From assembly GCF_041080865.1 (NCBI RefSeq), contig NZ_CP160906.1, positions 2,046,001-2,110,000 of the forward strand: a stretch of 64,000 nt of DNA. The letters are read 5' to 3'. Positions 18,910-27,451 of this stretch are shown here, one piece after another. The position numbers and the translations under genes are program-made. The notes under the pieces are model-generated. The model saw only the letters and a program-made list of their open reading frames with translations. It was not told the DNA's origin and did no database searches. Origin of the DNA: Psychromonas sp. MME1. Lineage in GTDB: Bacteria; Pseudomonadota; Gammaproteobacteria; Enterobacterales; Psychromonadaceae. The number at the start of each line of letters is the position of its first letter. The stretch's first letter is position 1.

Positions 18910-19022
18910 GTTTAAATCCTTTTTGTTATAGTGCTTAGCAAAAACAAGTAGTTTTATAATGAAGGGAAATCCATTAAACTAAGTTTCTTAATTAAGCAAT
19001 AAATAAATAATCAACGAATAAG

Positions 19023-19721
19023 GTGAATATTTTGATACGTTTTTTCCTCATCTTGCTTATTATAAACTGTTCGTATAGTTTCGCTGAGAGCAATTACAGA
19101 AAAAAGATAGAAAATTTTGCAGAATCCATTATTTCATCCAAATATGATACTTCATACGATACAAACACCAAACAGAAATTGCAAATTAACATTTCCCCAA
19201 TTGATAATCGTCACAACTTTATCCCCTGTGCAAGTGAATTGATTGGGGAGGTTATCGGTGACACCTTGAAAAAAAATACAGCGGTAAAAATCACCTGTAC
19301 AGATCCAAAGCCATGGACAACCTATGTCAGAGCACAGGTTAAGATATTAATACCGAGAGTAATGACAAGCACGTCACTGATCAAGGGCAATAGATTAACA
19401 GCCGATAATATAAAATTAAGCTATGTGACTAAATATCAAGCCAAAAATGGTAGTTTCGATGAATTAAGCGTACTTATCGGCACGCGATTAAAACGTAATC
19501 TATCTAACGAAAAAATAATCACCGAAAGAGACGTCTGTTTTGTTTGCAAAGATGACAAGGTAGTGATCAAAGCAAATAACAAAGGGCTACTAATAAAAAC
19601 TTCAGGTATTGCTTTAAATGATGCTAATATTGGAGGCACTGTAAGAGTTAAAAATTCACGCACACAACGAATAGTTGTTGGGACAGTATCAGGGCTAAAG
19701 GAAGTTCAAGTGTCTTTCTAA
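19023..19721 (+). CDS. flgA: P-ring assembly chaperone
   Basis: A 232-residue FlgA with a Sec signal peptide (about 1-21) and a C-terminal SAF-type domain ending with the GTVRVKNSRTQRIVVGTV pattern. It assists FlgI polymerisation in the periplasm. The best start is a GTG at 19023 after a modest AAGG site; a TTG a few codons on is possible. It is divergent from cheV. Four cysteines, two of them close together (CFVC) in the middle, are unusual and worth noting. Confidence 0.92.
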   Translation: MNILIRFFLILLIINCSYSFAESNYRKKIENFAESIISSKYDTSYDTNTKQKLQINISPIDNRHNFIPCASELIGEVIGDTLKKNTAVKITCTDPKPWTTYVRAQVKILIPRVMTSTSLIKGNRLTADNIKLSYVTKYQAKNGSFDELSVLIGTRLKRNLSNEKIITERDVCFVCKDDKVVIKANNKGLLIKTSGIALNDANIGGTVRVKNSRTQRIVVGTVSGLKEVQVSF

Positions 19722-19739
19722 TTTTTTGTAATTTAGTAC

Positions 19740-19766
19740 TCAAGAAATTATAAATACGGCCGATAA
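19740..19766 (+). promoter_or_regulatory. Sigma-28 promoter of flgM
   Basis: An exact GCCGATAA -10 element (19759-19766) is preceded after 11 bases by TCAAGAAA (19740-19747), a half-match to TAAAGTTT. It lies about 32 bases before the flgM ATG, fitting the known late-class promoter for the anti-sigma-28 gene. Confidence 0.82.
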
Positions 19767-19797
19767 GTTAAATATGTAGTACTTTAAGGATAGGATC

Positions 19798-20112
19798 ATG
19801 AGTATAAATATAAATCGATCAGGCGTACAAAAAAACATCATTGTTGAGCAAAATAAGGCACAAAAACAACAATCTTTAGGTGAACAATCCCAAACAACAA
19901 GTGCGAGTAGCAAAGATTCCGTGCAGTTAACTTCACAAGCGTTGAATTTAAATAAACTAGAAAAACAATCATCTTCGGAGCCTCAAGTGAATAAACAACG
20001 AATTGAATCTCTTAAAGCTGCAATTTTGAATGGTGATTACAAAATCAATACCGAACGCTTGGCTGAAAAATTAAGTAAATTTGAAGGTGACTTTAGTAAA
20101 GCATTTAGCTAA
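19798..20112 (+). CDS. flgM: Anti-sigma-28 factor
   Basis: A 104-residue FlgM. The N-terminal half is Gln/Ser-rich and disordered, preceded by the family start SININRSGVQ. A central SSKDSVQLTSQALNLNKLE stretch and the C-terminal helices (RIESLKAAILNGDYKINTERLAEKLS, about 70-97) bind FliA. It holds sigma-28 inactive until hook completion allows FlgM export. A GGA-type site precedes the ATG. Its own sigma-28 promoter gives the usual feedback loop. Confidence 0.93.
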   Translation: MSININRSGVQKNIIVEQNKAQKQQSLGEQSQTTSASSKDSVQLTSQALNLNKLEKQSSSEPQVNKQRIESLKAAILNGDYKINTERLAEKLSKFEGDFSKAFS

Positions 20113-20136
20113 TAATCGATAGTGGAAGATATTTAA

Positions 20137-20556
20137 ATGCTAGCAGAGCAATTACAGCAACAACTGACCCTAATTAATACCTTACAATCAATCCTCGAGG
20201 CGGAAACTACCTGTCTCAAAGAAAAAAATTTTTCTTCATTAAAAGAAATTTTGTCTGACAAACAAAATGCCTTGCAACAGATCGCCTCAATCGATGACAG
20301 CTTGATAAAAAACGGCTTACAAAAAGCCCTAGCGGAAAATGAAAAGTTACAACAGTTAAAACAAGAAATCGATAAACAGCTTCGCTCATGCAAAAAAAGT
20401 AACGACATTAATGGCCAACTAGTCACATTGAGCATGAAAAGCAATAAACATTTAATGCAGATTTTAAAACAAGAAACGGGCAAAAACAGCGTCACTTATA
20501 ATAACAAGGGCTCCCTGACAAGTGCATCTCTGTTAGGTCAAGATATTAAGGCATAA
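20137..20556 (+). CDS. flgN: Flagellar export chaperone for FlgK/FlgL
   Basis: A 139-residue mostly helical protein with FlgN family features: an N-terminal LAEQLQQQLTLINTLQSILEAE helix, heptad-like Leu/Lys/Gln content throughout and no signal peptide. It starts 24 bases after flgM, so they are co-transcribed. FlgN keeps the hook-associated proteins FlgK and FlgL export-competent. Assignment rests on size, helical pattern and position. Confidence 0.85.
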   Translation: MLAEQLQQQLTLINTLQSILEAETTCLKEKNFSSLKEILSDKQNALQQIASIDDSLIKNGLQKALAENEKLQQLKQEIDKQLRSCKKSNDINGQLVTLSMKSNKHLMQILKQETGKNSVTYNNKGSLTSASLLGQDIKA

Positions 20557-20613
20557 ACAACGAGCAATATTTATTTACCTCTATACCACACGACCTAGCC
20601 AACAACACGCAAA

Positions 20614-21108
20614 CTAATAAAACACTTGCTGTTCAACATTAACGGCAGGCTCTTGCTTACTATAGCTAATACCTGACTCCTTTAATAATGAGACGCTACG
20701 CATATCCAATGCAAGTTCTGTAATATAGAGATCCCCTTCATGATAACTTTTTAGCACCTTCGCCCCTCTGACCAAACCGTTCACTTGCGCTTGAATCAAA
20801 TCGTTAAGCAAACGTGAGCCATTGACTGCATTTTCCGAACTCAATAACACACCATAGATTTGTTCCGCCAACTCTTTATAAGCCTCTAATTTAGAAGCCT
20901 TAATTGCATTCAACATTTGCAGATCAAAGGATTCACCTTGCTGCGCGGCAATTGGAGCATAACCGATAGAAGTCATAATGTATGGCTGATCATTACTACT
21001 AAACAGCATATTCTGTTGCTGACCATTGGTTTTCGCACAGGCACTTAACAACAAGATAGCGACAACCATTAAGAGCGAAGAGATGAAACGATTAATCCCA
21101 TGTGACAT
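20614..21108 (-). CDS. flgP: Outer-membrane lipoprotein FlgP (LPP20 family)
   Basis: A 164-residue lipoprotein with a signal peptide and an LSAC lipobox (Cys about 24). The mature part contains an LPP20-like domain with AIKASKLEAYKELAEQIYG. In Vibrio cholerae FlgP supports flagellar stability and motility, forming outer-membrane disk or ring material with FlgO and FlgT. It is 82 bases downstream of flgO on the same strand and convergent with flgN. Confidence 0.88.
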   Translation of the reverse strand: MSHGINRFISSLLMVVAILLLSACAKTNGQQQNMLFSSNDQPYIMTSIGYAPIAAQQGESFDLQMLNAIKASKLEAYKELAEQIYGVLLSSENAVNGSRLLNDLIQAQVNGLVRGAKVLKSYHEGDLYITELALDMRSVSLLKESGISYSKQEPAVNVEQQVFY

Positions 21109-21190
21109 AATAATATTCCTTACTTTGTGTTTCTTGCAGAGTTAATCATACAAAGCAAAAATCGAGCCACTTAAAAGCATAATCCTAGTT

Positions 21191-21958
21191 TCATTTTACA
21201 ATCTGTACTAATTTCAAACTTTTATCACTTAATGTACTATTACGTGAGATATATTTTTTTTCTTGATAATCATAATTCCCACCAACAAACATATTATTAG
21301 GGAGAAAAGCACTACTAGTCGATTCAACCAAATTATTGTTAGCGTTAACAATGCGAATGTTTAGCATCACCCCTTCTTCATTACGAGACATTGTACCTGT
21401 CAAAATTCTGTTAACATCTATGTCTTTATTCAACCTTTTCCAATCGCGTGTTAACGCAAATTCACCCTCAGGGGTTAACTGAATATTGCCAGTTATTTTA
21501 AAGTCAACAATGGGAATATGACGAATATGCAATTCATGGATAAACTGCTCTGAGATAGTTTGCCCTAGCCAGTTGGTGGTTTGATGGTTATGTAGATCAA
21601 CAATAGATGTCAAGGCGATTGCCTGATGACGAGATGTCGAAGGGAGATTAATAATAAGTTGCTCTGCCATATCGCTGACGACTTCAGAAAGAACAAAAGA
21701 TCGCTCACCAACAAAGGAAGTTATATCCGAGTTGCTATTATTATTCACTATACTCGCATTAACCTCCCCTAAAGCAGCATCACTATTCGCTGAAGAACGA
21801 GCAATATAATAATAGAGATGATCATCTTTGCTAACGCTGCGAGTATTTACAACGGCAGTCGTTTCTATATTACGTGCCGCGCTTGTTTGCTCGGGAGCTG
21901 TTGACGCACATCCCTGTAATAACAAGGCAGCCCCTGCCAGTACCAATAAATTATTCAT
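21191..21958 (-). CDS. flgO: Outer-membrane lipoprotein FlgO
   Basis: A 255-residue lipoprotein with a short signal peptide and LQGC lipobox (Cys about 17). The FlgO domain covers about residues 90-225, with SDMAEQLIINLPS near the start and a DVNRILTGTMSRNEEGVMLNIRIV-like strand region. FlgO is a flagellum-associated outer-membrane protein in Vibrio. It leads a flgO-flgP operon with a good sigma-28 promoter and is divergent from flgT, the same layout as Vibrio cholerae. Confidence 0.9.
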   Translation of the reverse strand: MNNLLVLAGAALLLQGCASTAPEQTSAARNIETTAVVNTRSVSKDDHLYYYIARSSANSDAALGEVNASIVNNNSNSDITSFVGERSFVLSEVVSDMAEQLIINLPSTSRHQAIALTSIVDLHNHQTTNWLGQTISEQFIHELHIRHIPIVDFKITGNIQLTPEGEFALTRDWKRLNKDIDVNRILTGTMSRNEEGVMLNIRIVNANNNLVESTSSAFLPNNMFVGGNYDYQEKKYISRNSTLSDKSLKLVQIVK

Positions 21959-21995
21959 TCTTACCTACCTTGGACAGATTTAACTTTCATAGAAG

Positions 21996-22022
21996 GTATC
22001 GGCAACAGGGCAAAAAGCTTTA
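21996..22022 (-). promoter_or_regulatory. Sigma-28 promoter of flgO-flgP
   Basis: The minus strand has TAAAGCTT (22015-22022), 11 bases, then GCCGATAC (21996-22003): 7 of 8 matches at each element with ideal spacing. It lies about 38 bases before the flgO ATG. Confidence 0.8.
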
Positions 22023-22055
22023 GTAAACTTTATCATCCAAATTTATTTAAAATAT

Positions 22056-22071
22056 TGGTTCGAAAATTGCT
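22056..22071 (+). promoter_or_regulatory. Sigma-54 (-24/-12) promoter of flgT
   Basis: TGGTTCGAAAATTGCT has GG-N10-GC spacing and the TTGC -12 box. The predicted leader to the flgT ATG at 22113 is about 31 bases. It lies beside the divergent sigma-28 promoter of flgO. Confidence 0.72.
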
Positions 22072-22112
22072 TAATATAATGACAGGTTTATTTTTTAAGT
22101 TAAAGGTTCTCT

Positions 22113-23261
22113 ATGTTAAAATATATACTTTTCACTTTGGCTTTATGCTGCTGCAGTGTCAATGCAAAGCTATTTACGTCATCCGGAGAAGCTTTTATTA
22201 TTAAGCAGGATATCGATAGCGCCCGAGATGTGGCGATCAAAGAGGCGCTAAAAAATGCATTAATTTATTCTGGGGGGCCAATATCCATTCTGCAGCAAGT
22301 CAACAATGGGGTGTTAGTTGAAAATAAATTGGTATTTAACAGTAAAGGCGAAATTAATTCACTAACCATCATCGATGAAAATGTAAAAGAAGATAAATTA
22401 ATGGTCACTATCAGTGTCGATATTGAACTCTCACATAATAGTTGCCAAGGAGCCCAGTATCCAAAATCGATCGCCATTACACGTTTTAAATTAAACAATC
22501 CCAATCATGCCGTTGACGGCCAGATACACACCATTAATAAGCAAATAACGCAAACGTTATTTAACCGCTTAAAATTATCACCTCAACAGTTAGATGTTAG
22601 AGAATTAATCGATATTCCGGTCCGATTAGGGCAACATTATAGCCTGCAAAATATCTCTAATACTCTATCAACGATGGCAACACAAACCGATAGCCAATAT
22701 ATTTTTTACGCCGAGATCAATGATCTATCCGTTGATTTTGACAGCAAAAATTCGATTAACTATTGGCTTGTTGACCCACTACGAAATTTTTATATGACCG
22801 TTTATCTCTATGATGCTCTACAGGGGACCCTTGTCATGAGCAAGCAATATCGCACCGAAGCTAAATGGGAATATGGTATGCATGAAAGTGCTGATTTACA
22901 GAGTAAACTGTTTTGGCAAAGGGAGTATGGGCAAGCAATTATTAACCTGCTCGCTAATGTTAATGAAGATATCAATAAACAATTGCAATGCATGCTCCCG
23001 ATCGCCAGAGTGATTTCAGTAAAAAATAACAGCGTGCAAATTAACCTAGGTAAACGCAATGGTCTCAAAGAAGGCGAGACACTCACTCTTTTCTATAGCA
23101 GTAATTATAAAGATCAATTTGGCATCGAGCGCAATGCAGAAACTCAATACCAAGATCCGATGCAAGTTATTGAAGTTCATGATAGTAGTGCGATCCTTCG
23201 CACCATTGATAATTACCCGTTAGGTAATATACAAATTAATGATTTAGCAAAAATTAAATAA
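22113..23261 (+). CDS. flgT: Flagellar H-ring/outer-membrane ring protein FlgT
   Basis: A 382-residue exported protein: signal peptide about 1-18 (ending VNA), a short N-terminal domain with the GEAFIIKQDIDSARDVAIKEALKNAL motif, a middle domain, and a C-terminal domain containing NLGKRNGLKEGETLTLF near residue 315. In Vibrio FlgT forms the H ring that anchors the T ring and stators of the sodium-driven polar motor. Its presence argues for a Vibrio-like polar flagellum. Divergent from flgO. Confidence 0.92.
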   Translation: MLKYILFTLALCCCSVNAKLFTSSGEAFIIKQDIDSARDVAIKEALKNALIYSGGPISILQQVNNGVLVENKLVFNSKGEINSLTIIDENVKEDKLMVTISVDIELSHNSCQGAQYPKSIAITRFKLNNPNHAVDGQIHTINKQITQTLFNRLKLSPQQLDVRELIDIPVRLGQHYSLQNISNTLSTMATQTDSQYIFYAEINDLSVDFDSKNSINYWLVDPLRNFYMTVYLYDALQGTLVMSKQYRTEAKWEYGMHESADLQSKLFWQREYGQAIINLLANVNEDINKQLQCMLPIARVISVKNNSVQINLGKRNGLKEGETLTLFYSSNYKDQFGIERNAETQYQDPMQVIEVHDSSAILRTIDNYPLGNIQINDLAKIK

Positions 23262-23276
23262 TAGATATCCCATTGT

Positions 23277-23441
23277 AATAGCAATTGGGTTAAGTATGTG
23301 ATCTAAATTTTGCGCAGGAAAAATGGCTTAATTTGAGGCGTAAGTTGACGAAAATGGTTGCTCCCTTTGCGAAACTTACAACAAAAAAGTAAGTTATTTT
23401 AACCCGTAAAATAGATCAGCTATTTATTCCGATTGGTATAA
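23277..23441. repeat. Palindromic intergenic repeat, copy 1 (MITE-like)
   Basis: A non-coding element of about 160 bp shares most of its sequence with 55867-56028, including TAAGTATGTGATCTA, TTTTGCGCAGGAAAAA, CCCTTTGCGAAA and TAAAATAGATCAGCTATTTA. The left end (TAATAGCAATTGGG) and right end (CCGATTGGTATA) are imperfect inverted repeats. It lies between the convergent flgT and pilX genes. Confidence 0.78.
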
Positions 23442-23461
23442 TGCTATAAATTAAAATAAAT

Positions 23462-23497
23462 AGCCCCTAAAACAACAATTGTTCAGGGGCTTTTTTA
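23462..23497 (+). terminator. Rho-independent terminator after flgT
   Basis: AGCCCCT pairs with AGGGGCT, extended by AACAA/TTGTT around a short AATT-type loop and followed by six T on the plus strand. It follows the flgT-side repeat and lies just before the convergent pilX stop. Confidence 0.82.
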
Positions 23498-23514
23498 CAT
23501 GAAAAAGGGTCTGG

Positions 23515-25089
23515 CTACGGATAAAAATAGTGCACAGAAGTAAATGACGCTGCCGTCGGCTCCTCATCGGGGATATCAATCATATCCGATAGCATTTCAT
23601 CATAATGAATACCTGTACCAGCAGAAACATTAACCTCTTTGCCTCGCACGGCCCCCATAATATCACCACCGCCGCCTAAATCTAAATTACCATTCGGAGC
23701 ATAAATTCTGGCGTACATATCAGCATTACTTCCCACTGTCACAGCCATATCCGAATCATTACTGCTTTCATATGATGAATATATGGTGAGTGGAGCCTCC
23801 CCCTCAGAGTTAACCGTTTCATCAGCAAAAAGATCCGTCAATGAATCAAGATTTACCGAACCATCGGTCAATATCGTCAATGAGCTCGTGTCGTCAGCAA
23901 AGACAAAGTTACTGTTTTTAGTCAATATATCCCCGGTTATCAATAGGGTTATATCCCCCGTGATAGTGATATCCTGCCCTATCGGTGTAAACTCATCAAA
24001 GATGTACACCTCGGTGGGTTCACCAAACACATCAAGGGTGACAGGCGCGACACCCGCAATAGGCGTACCATCGGAAGAGACCTCTGCGCCATTGAATTGC
24101 AAATTACTGCCAATCATTGTTGCGCTGTAACTATTGGTTGAACCCGATGGAACTTGCCCCTTCATGGCTGTCATTTCCGTGACAATATCAAGCGGATCAC
24201 ATTCTCCAAAATCAATTTCAGGTGGCAAAATCTGGTCACTATGTATTGCCGTTTTTAAATTACTATGGTTTTCTCCACCATATATTACGGAGCTGCTAAT
24301 ATCCTTACCATTATCACCGTATAAATCGCCACCAACGGTGATCTCTTGCCCCGTGGCAATTAACCCCTTAAAATCTAAGTTGCCACCAGCATGAATATTA
24401 GAGGTAGAAGTAATCCCTTTAAATTGTATATTATTAGCCGCGGTGGCAGCCCCTGAGATAGAGCTACCACTTGACGTCCCTGTGGAAATACTCCCGTTTG
24501 ATGTTAAATTACCATAAATGCTACCACTACCGGATAGTTCGATATCCGCGCCACTATTAATAGTGGAGACATTACCTTTATCATTATGTGCATTGGGATC
24601 GTATGGACCAAGGCTAGAATTATAGCTATCTACCGTGCCTCCACCTTGTCCCACATAAACCCCATCACAACCAGCTACCGCATCAGTAAAAAGGCTTTTC
24701 CCTGTTATTTCAATCGCCTCTATTTCTGTTTTCAAATACGCAGTGGCACCTTGATAGCTTCCCATACTCACCAAGGTAAATGTTGAACCATTTAAATTAA
24801 TGTACTGTGCAGGCAAAGAGTAATTAGCACCGACCGGTACGAATGAGTTGGCTTTTAAATTACTTTCTATGGTTGCATTAGGTACAGACAACGCATTTTG
24901 CTCTTTAATATATTCATAGGCTTTAATAATGCCTTGTTCTGAGGCAAGCCGCGCATTGATCTCTTTCTGTTGATTACCCGCAATACGTTCCTGTAAACGA
25001 TTTTCACTAATTTGTGAAAATGCCAATATTGTAATAATAGTCGTAATAATTAGCACGGATAGGAGAACAAACCCCTGTTGCTTTTGCAT
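23515..25089 (-). CDS. pilX: Type IV pilus minor pilin-like protein PilX, extended
   Basis: A 524-residue protein. The N terminus is PilX-like: a short basic leader, GFVLLSVLIITTIITIL hydrophobic helix, then the SENRLQERIAGNQQ motif. Most PilX proteins have under 250 residues; here a long Gly/Ser/Asp-rich region follows, with repeated gaps typical of a beta-helical or polymer-forming domain (about 150-300) and a C-terminal GGGGDIMGAVRGKEVNVSAGTGIHYDE pattern, DUF7305-like. Last gene of the minor-pilin operon. It may provide the adhesive tip function usually supplied by PilY1, which is absent; that is inference. Confidence 0.82.
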   Translation of the reverse strand: MQKQQGFVLLSVLIITTIITILAFSQISENRLQERIAGNQQKEINARLASEQGIIKAYEYIKEQNALSVPNATIESNLKANSFVPVGANYSLPAQYINLNGSTFTLVSMGSYQGATAYLKTEIEAIEITGKSLFTDAVAGCDGVYVGQGGGTVDSYNSSLGPYDPNAHNDKGNVSTINSGADIELSGSGSIYGNLTSNGSISTGTSSGSSISGAATAANNIQFKGITSTSNIHAGGNLDFKGLIATGQEITVGGDLYGDNGKDISSSVIYGGENHSNLKTAIHSDQILPPEIDFGECDPLDIVTEMTAMKGQVPSGSTNSYSATMIGSNLQFNGAEVSSDGTPIAGVAPVTLDVFGEPTEVYIFDEFTPIGQDITITGDITLLITGDILTKNSNFVFADDTSSLTILTDGSVNLDSLTDLFADETVNSEGEAPLTIYSSYESSNDSDMAVTVGSNADMYARIYAPNGNLDLGGGGDIMGAVRGKEVNVSAGTGIHYDEMLSDMIDIPDEEPTAASFTSVHYFYP

Positions 25090-25103
25090 AAAGCCTCCTA
25101 AAT

Positions 25104-25679
25104 TTACTCGAGTAAATTTGTTAATATTTTTTGTCGCAATGCTAATTTAAATGTAACCCCATCATTTCCCAAAGAATCAGGCATGCCTGTTACTTTTAAC
25201 TTAACGATTAGTCCCTCTTCATTGGTACCAGTTATATTATCAAAACGTAACCTTTCTACATCTAAGGTAATTAACTGAGCCCCACTACCATCATCACAGT
25301 AGAGCCCCGCACCATCTGAATAATAGGTATCGCTGCTACCAGAAACCATGCTATTACCTAAACAGCCATAGAGTATCCCGCCACTTTGCGGCTCCCCGTA
25401 GGTAACCACTAACTCTTGGTTAGCTGTATTAACTCCATTAATATTGATCCCCTGGGCTTGGTGCACTGAGCGAGACAACAAATAAAAAGCACCTCGTAAT
25501 GACTCCTGTGCATTACTCAAGTTTTGTGCAATATTGATGCTGTTTTTTAATGACCCATACAATGTGGTACAGGCAAAAACGAGGCTTAAACTAATCGTCA
25601 TCGCAACCATTAATTCTATCAATGTAAAACCTACTTGCTTAGTTTTTAACTTACTCTTAGGAAACCGTTTAATATACAT
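25104..25679 (-). CDS. pilW: Type IV pilus minor pilin PilW
   Basis: About 191 residues from the ATG at 25679; a TTG five codons upstream also opens the frame but is less likely. A class III prepilin leader ends before GFTLIELMVAM, with Glu at mature position 5. The PilW-type SLRGAFYLLSRSVHQAQGI segment follows. It is a minor pilin that helps initiate type IV pilus assembly. The start lies six bases past the pilV stop and pilX follows 14 bases downstream. Confidence 0.88.
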   Translation of the reverse strand: MYIKRFPKSKLKTKQVGFTLIELMVAMTISLSLVFACTTLYGSLKNSINIAQNLSNAQESLRGAFYLLSRSVHQAQGININGVNTANQELVVTYGEPQSGGILYGCLGNSMVSGSSDTYYSDGAGLYCDDGSGAQLITLDVERLRFDNITGTNEEGLIVKLKVTGMPDSLGNDGVTFKLALRQKILTNLLE

Positions 25680-25684
25680 ATTGC

Positions 25685-26098
25685 TCACCCACAACCGCTA
25701 TCAGGGAATGTCGTTTCTAAGGTTAATGTATTATTCTCATCCTCATCAATAAAACGCGGATCACTCCATTTGACAGTGACAGAGATATCTTGCGTGATGC
25801 TAGCTGGCGGACTATTTTCATCTGTCGTCATACCTGCTGCACTTAAATCATTTACCCAGTTACTACGAATTTGTGTATAAGTACTCGCCGATGTAACATC
25901 TTGTGCATTACATAAATCCATCCAAACAGCATCAACAAAACTATTGGCTCTGATTGAGGCAACGGTATAATTAAAACTCGACTGAGAGGATTTAAGTATA
26001 TACACCTCTAACTGGGCTAACCCTAATAAAGCGACTCCCGTTATAAACATCGCTACTAACACTTCAAATAAGGTAAATCCATATTCTCTATCTTTCAT
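25685..26098 (-). CDS. pilV: Type IV pilus minor pilin PilV
   Basis: About 137 residues from ATG 26098, which overlaps the fimT stop as ATGA and suggests translational coupling. The prepilin motif is GFTLFEVLVAM, followed by the PilV-typical FITGVALLGLAQLEVYILKSSQ. The mature protein is short with paired cysteines (about 87 and near the end). The longer frame to 26146 is an in-frame extension without a leader-like sequence. Confidence 0.87.
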   Translation of the reverse strand: MKDREYGFTLFEVLVAMFITGVALLGLAQLEVYILKSSQSSFNYTVASIRANSFVDAVWMDLCNAQDVTSASTYTQIRSNWVNDLSAAGMTTDENSPPASITQDISVTVKWSDPRFIDEDENNTLTLETTFPDSGCG

Positions 26099-26550
26099 GG
26101 GCAGTTCCCATCTTGTAATATACTTTGACCACTGGAAAGTACGCAAAGGTAACGGGCTTTACTGCTGCTACTAATTGAAAAAGCCGCATTACCGCCAGAT
26201 AAAGCACCTCTTCCAAAAACGGTAATTGAAGCACCGGAAACGGTAATTCCTGCTCGCGGTTTTTTACTAACAAACAGTACATTAGCGCTACTATCTTTGA
26301 CTGACCATCCATTAGCCCACCCGCCTGGATTGGCTTCTAATGTCATTGGCGTTGATGTTTTTATCGCCTCATTGCGCGCAAAGCGATAGGCTTTATAGAG
26401 TTCATTGGTTGCCACGGCAAAACGTTCATTTTCAACAAACTGCTGATAACTAGGCACACCAATGAAAGCCAGAATAACCATAATCGCTAGCGTCACTAGC
26501 AACTCCATCAATGTCATTCCCTCTATTTTTTTTACGCTATGAAGCTTCAT
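26095..26550 (-). CDS. fimT: Type IV pilus minor pilin FimT/FimU (GspH-like)
   Basis: About 151 residues from ATG 26550, one base after the pilE stop codon. The processing site is G-MTLMELLVTLAI (methionine instead of the usual phenylalanine at mature position 1). A GspH/FimT domain follows, with NELYKAYRFARNEAIK and a GWANGW motif near residue 90. GspH/FimU-type pseudopilins cap the pilus-initiation complex; FimT members can bind DNA in natural transformation, not testable here. Confidence 0.86.
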   Translation of the reverse strand: MKLHSVKKIEGMTLMELLVTLAIMVILAFIGVPSYQQFVENERFAVATNELYKAYRFARNEAIKTSTPMTLEANPGGWANGWSVKDSSANVLFVSKKPRAGITVSGASITVFGRGALSGGNAAFSISSSSKARYLCVLSSGQSILQDGNCP

Positions 26551-26551
26551 A

Positions 26552-26917
26552 TTAATCCCAACAACCACTCGATTTACTTGAAGCGGTTTCTCCTGTTTGC
26601 GTAATACTCAAAGTGCCACATTCGTCACTCATTTTGGGTGTCGCGGTGATAGTAAAGGTGTCATCAGTGACAGATGGAAGTGCGTATGTATAAGAATCTG
26701 TCGCATCAATAGTTGGTAACGTCGTTGGGTAAGCACCTTGCCGAGCGTTAACGCGCTCAAACTCCTGCGCTAATTTTGTTAAGGCAAGTTGTGCAGCAAT
26801 ACGATTACTTTTTTGGATATGACTTTGGTATGAAGGGAAGGCAATGCCAAATAATATAGCAACAATAGCAATGGCGATTAAAACTTCAATAAGCGTGAAT
26901 CCTGTAAACTTTTTCAT
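26552..26917 (-). CDS. pilE: Type IV pilin-like protein PilE
   Basis: A 121-residue pilin with GFTLIEVLIAIAIVAIL after a six-residue basic leader (MKKFTG). The C-terminal domain has two cysteines (about 99 and 118) that can form the D-region disulphide. First gene of a five-gene leftward minor-pilin operon (pilE-fimT-pilV-pilW-pilX), matching the Vibrio VC0857-VC0861-type order. It could be a minor rather than the major subunit. Confidence 0.88.
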   Translation of the reverse strand: MKKFTGFTLIEVLIAIAIVAILFGIAFPSYQSHIQKSNRIAAQLALTKLAQEFERVNARQGAYPTTLPTIDATDSYTYALPSVTDDTFTITATPKMSDECGTLSITQTGETASSKSSGCWD

Positions 26918-27077
26918 AAAACCTCATTTAAATAGTATGAATACCACCTTATATCCATATACCATCCCACTGCTAACCACTCAACATACTTACATTATAG
27001 TCAAACGCCTAACATAGTGTGTCCAAAAAAAATTATCGCAGGTCAAATTAAAGCCAAATAAAAACCAAGAGACATTA

Positions 27078-27217
27078 ATACTTACTGTAATAAGTATAAG
27101 ATGAGAATTTTACGCAGAAAAAATTACTTTATTAGAGGCGTACTTTGATGTGAACATCTGTTCCATTTGCAAAACATACAATAAAGATAGATAAGATATT
27201 TATACAAATTGCTATTA
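27078..27217. repeat. Palindromic intergenic repeat, copy 2 (diverged)
   Basis: It shares a spaced series of words with the other copies: AAGTAT near the left end, TTTTACGCAG-AAAAA, TTAGAGGCGTA, TTTGACG/TTTGATG, CCATTTGCAAAACATACAA and ATTTATACAAATTGCTATTA at the right end. About two-thirds identical by eye, so an older copy. Confidence 0.55.
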
Positions 27218-27373
27218 CGGTTTAAGGATGCGCATTCAAATGACGCCATCAATAACAATTCAGGAGTGAAACAGTGCTACACAACCACAATACAACATCA
27301 CTGTTTAATCAATCCCTCTTTATCAATAACAGGAAATGCAGATATTGTCCTGACTATATTCAGAGATAATCAC

Positions 27374-27436
27374 ACAATGAGTACCATTAATAGGATTTGA
27401 TGACTTATAGCAAATCTTATTAATGGTACTCATTGT
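27374..27436. repeat. Long inverted repeat (26-bp arms)
   Basis: Arms 27374-27399 and 27411-27436 are complementary at 25 of 26 positions (core AATGAGTACCATTAATAG) around an 11-base loop. No T-run follows. It lies between the pilE upstream region and the tkt terminator. Confidence 0.85.
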
Positions 27437-27451
27437 TATAAATAGATGACA

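Noticed and set aside
27209-27400. A 63-residue open frame in the pilE-tkt intergenic region
   Set aside because: No ribosome site or family resemblance, and it ends within the inverted-repeat arm.
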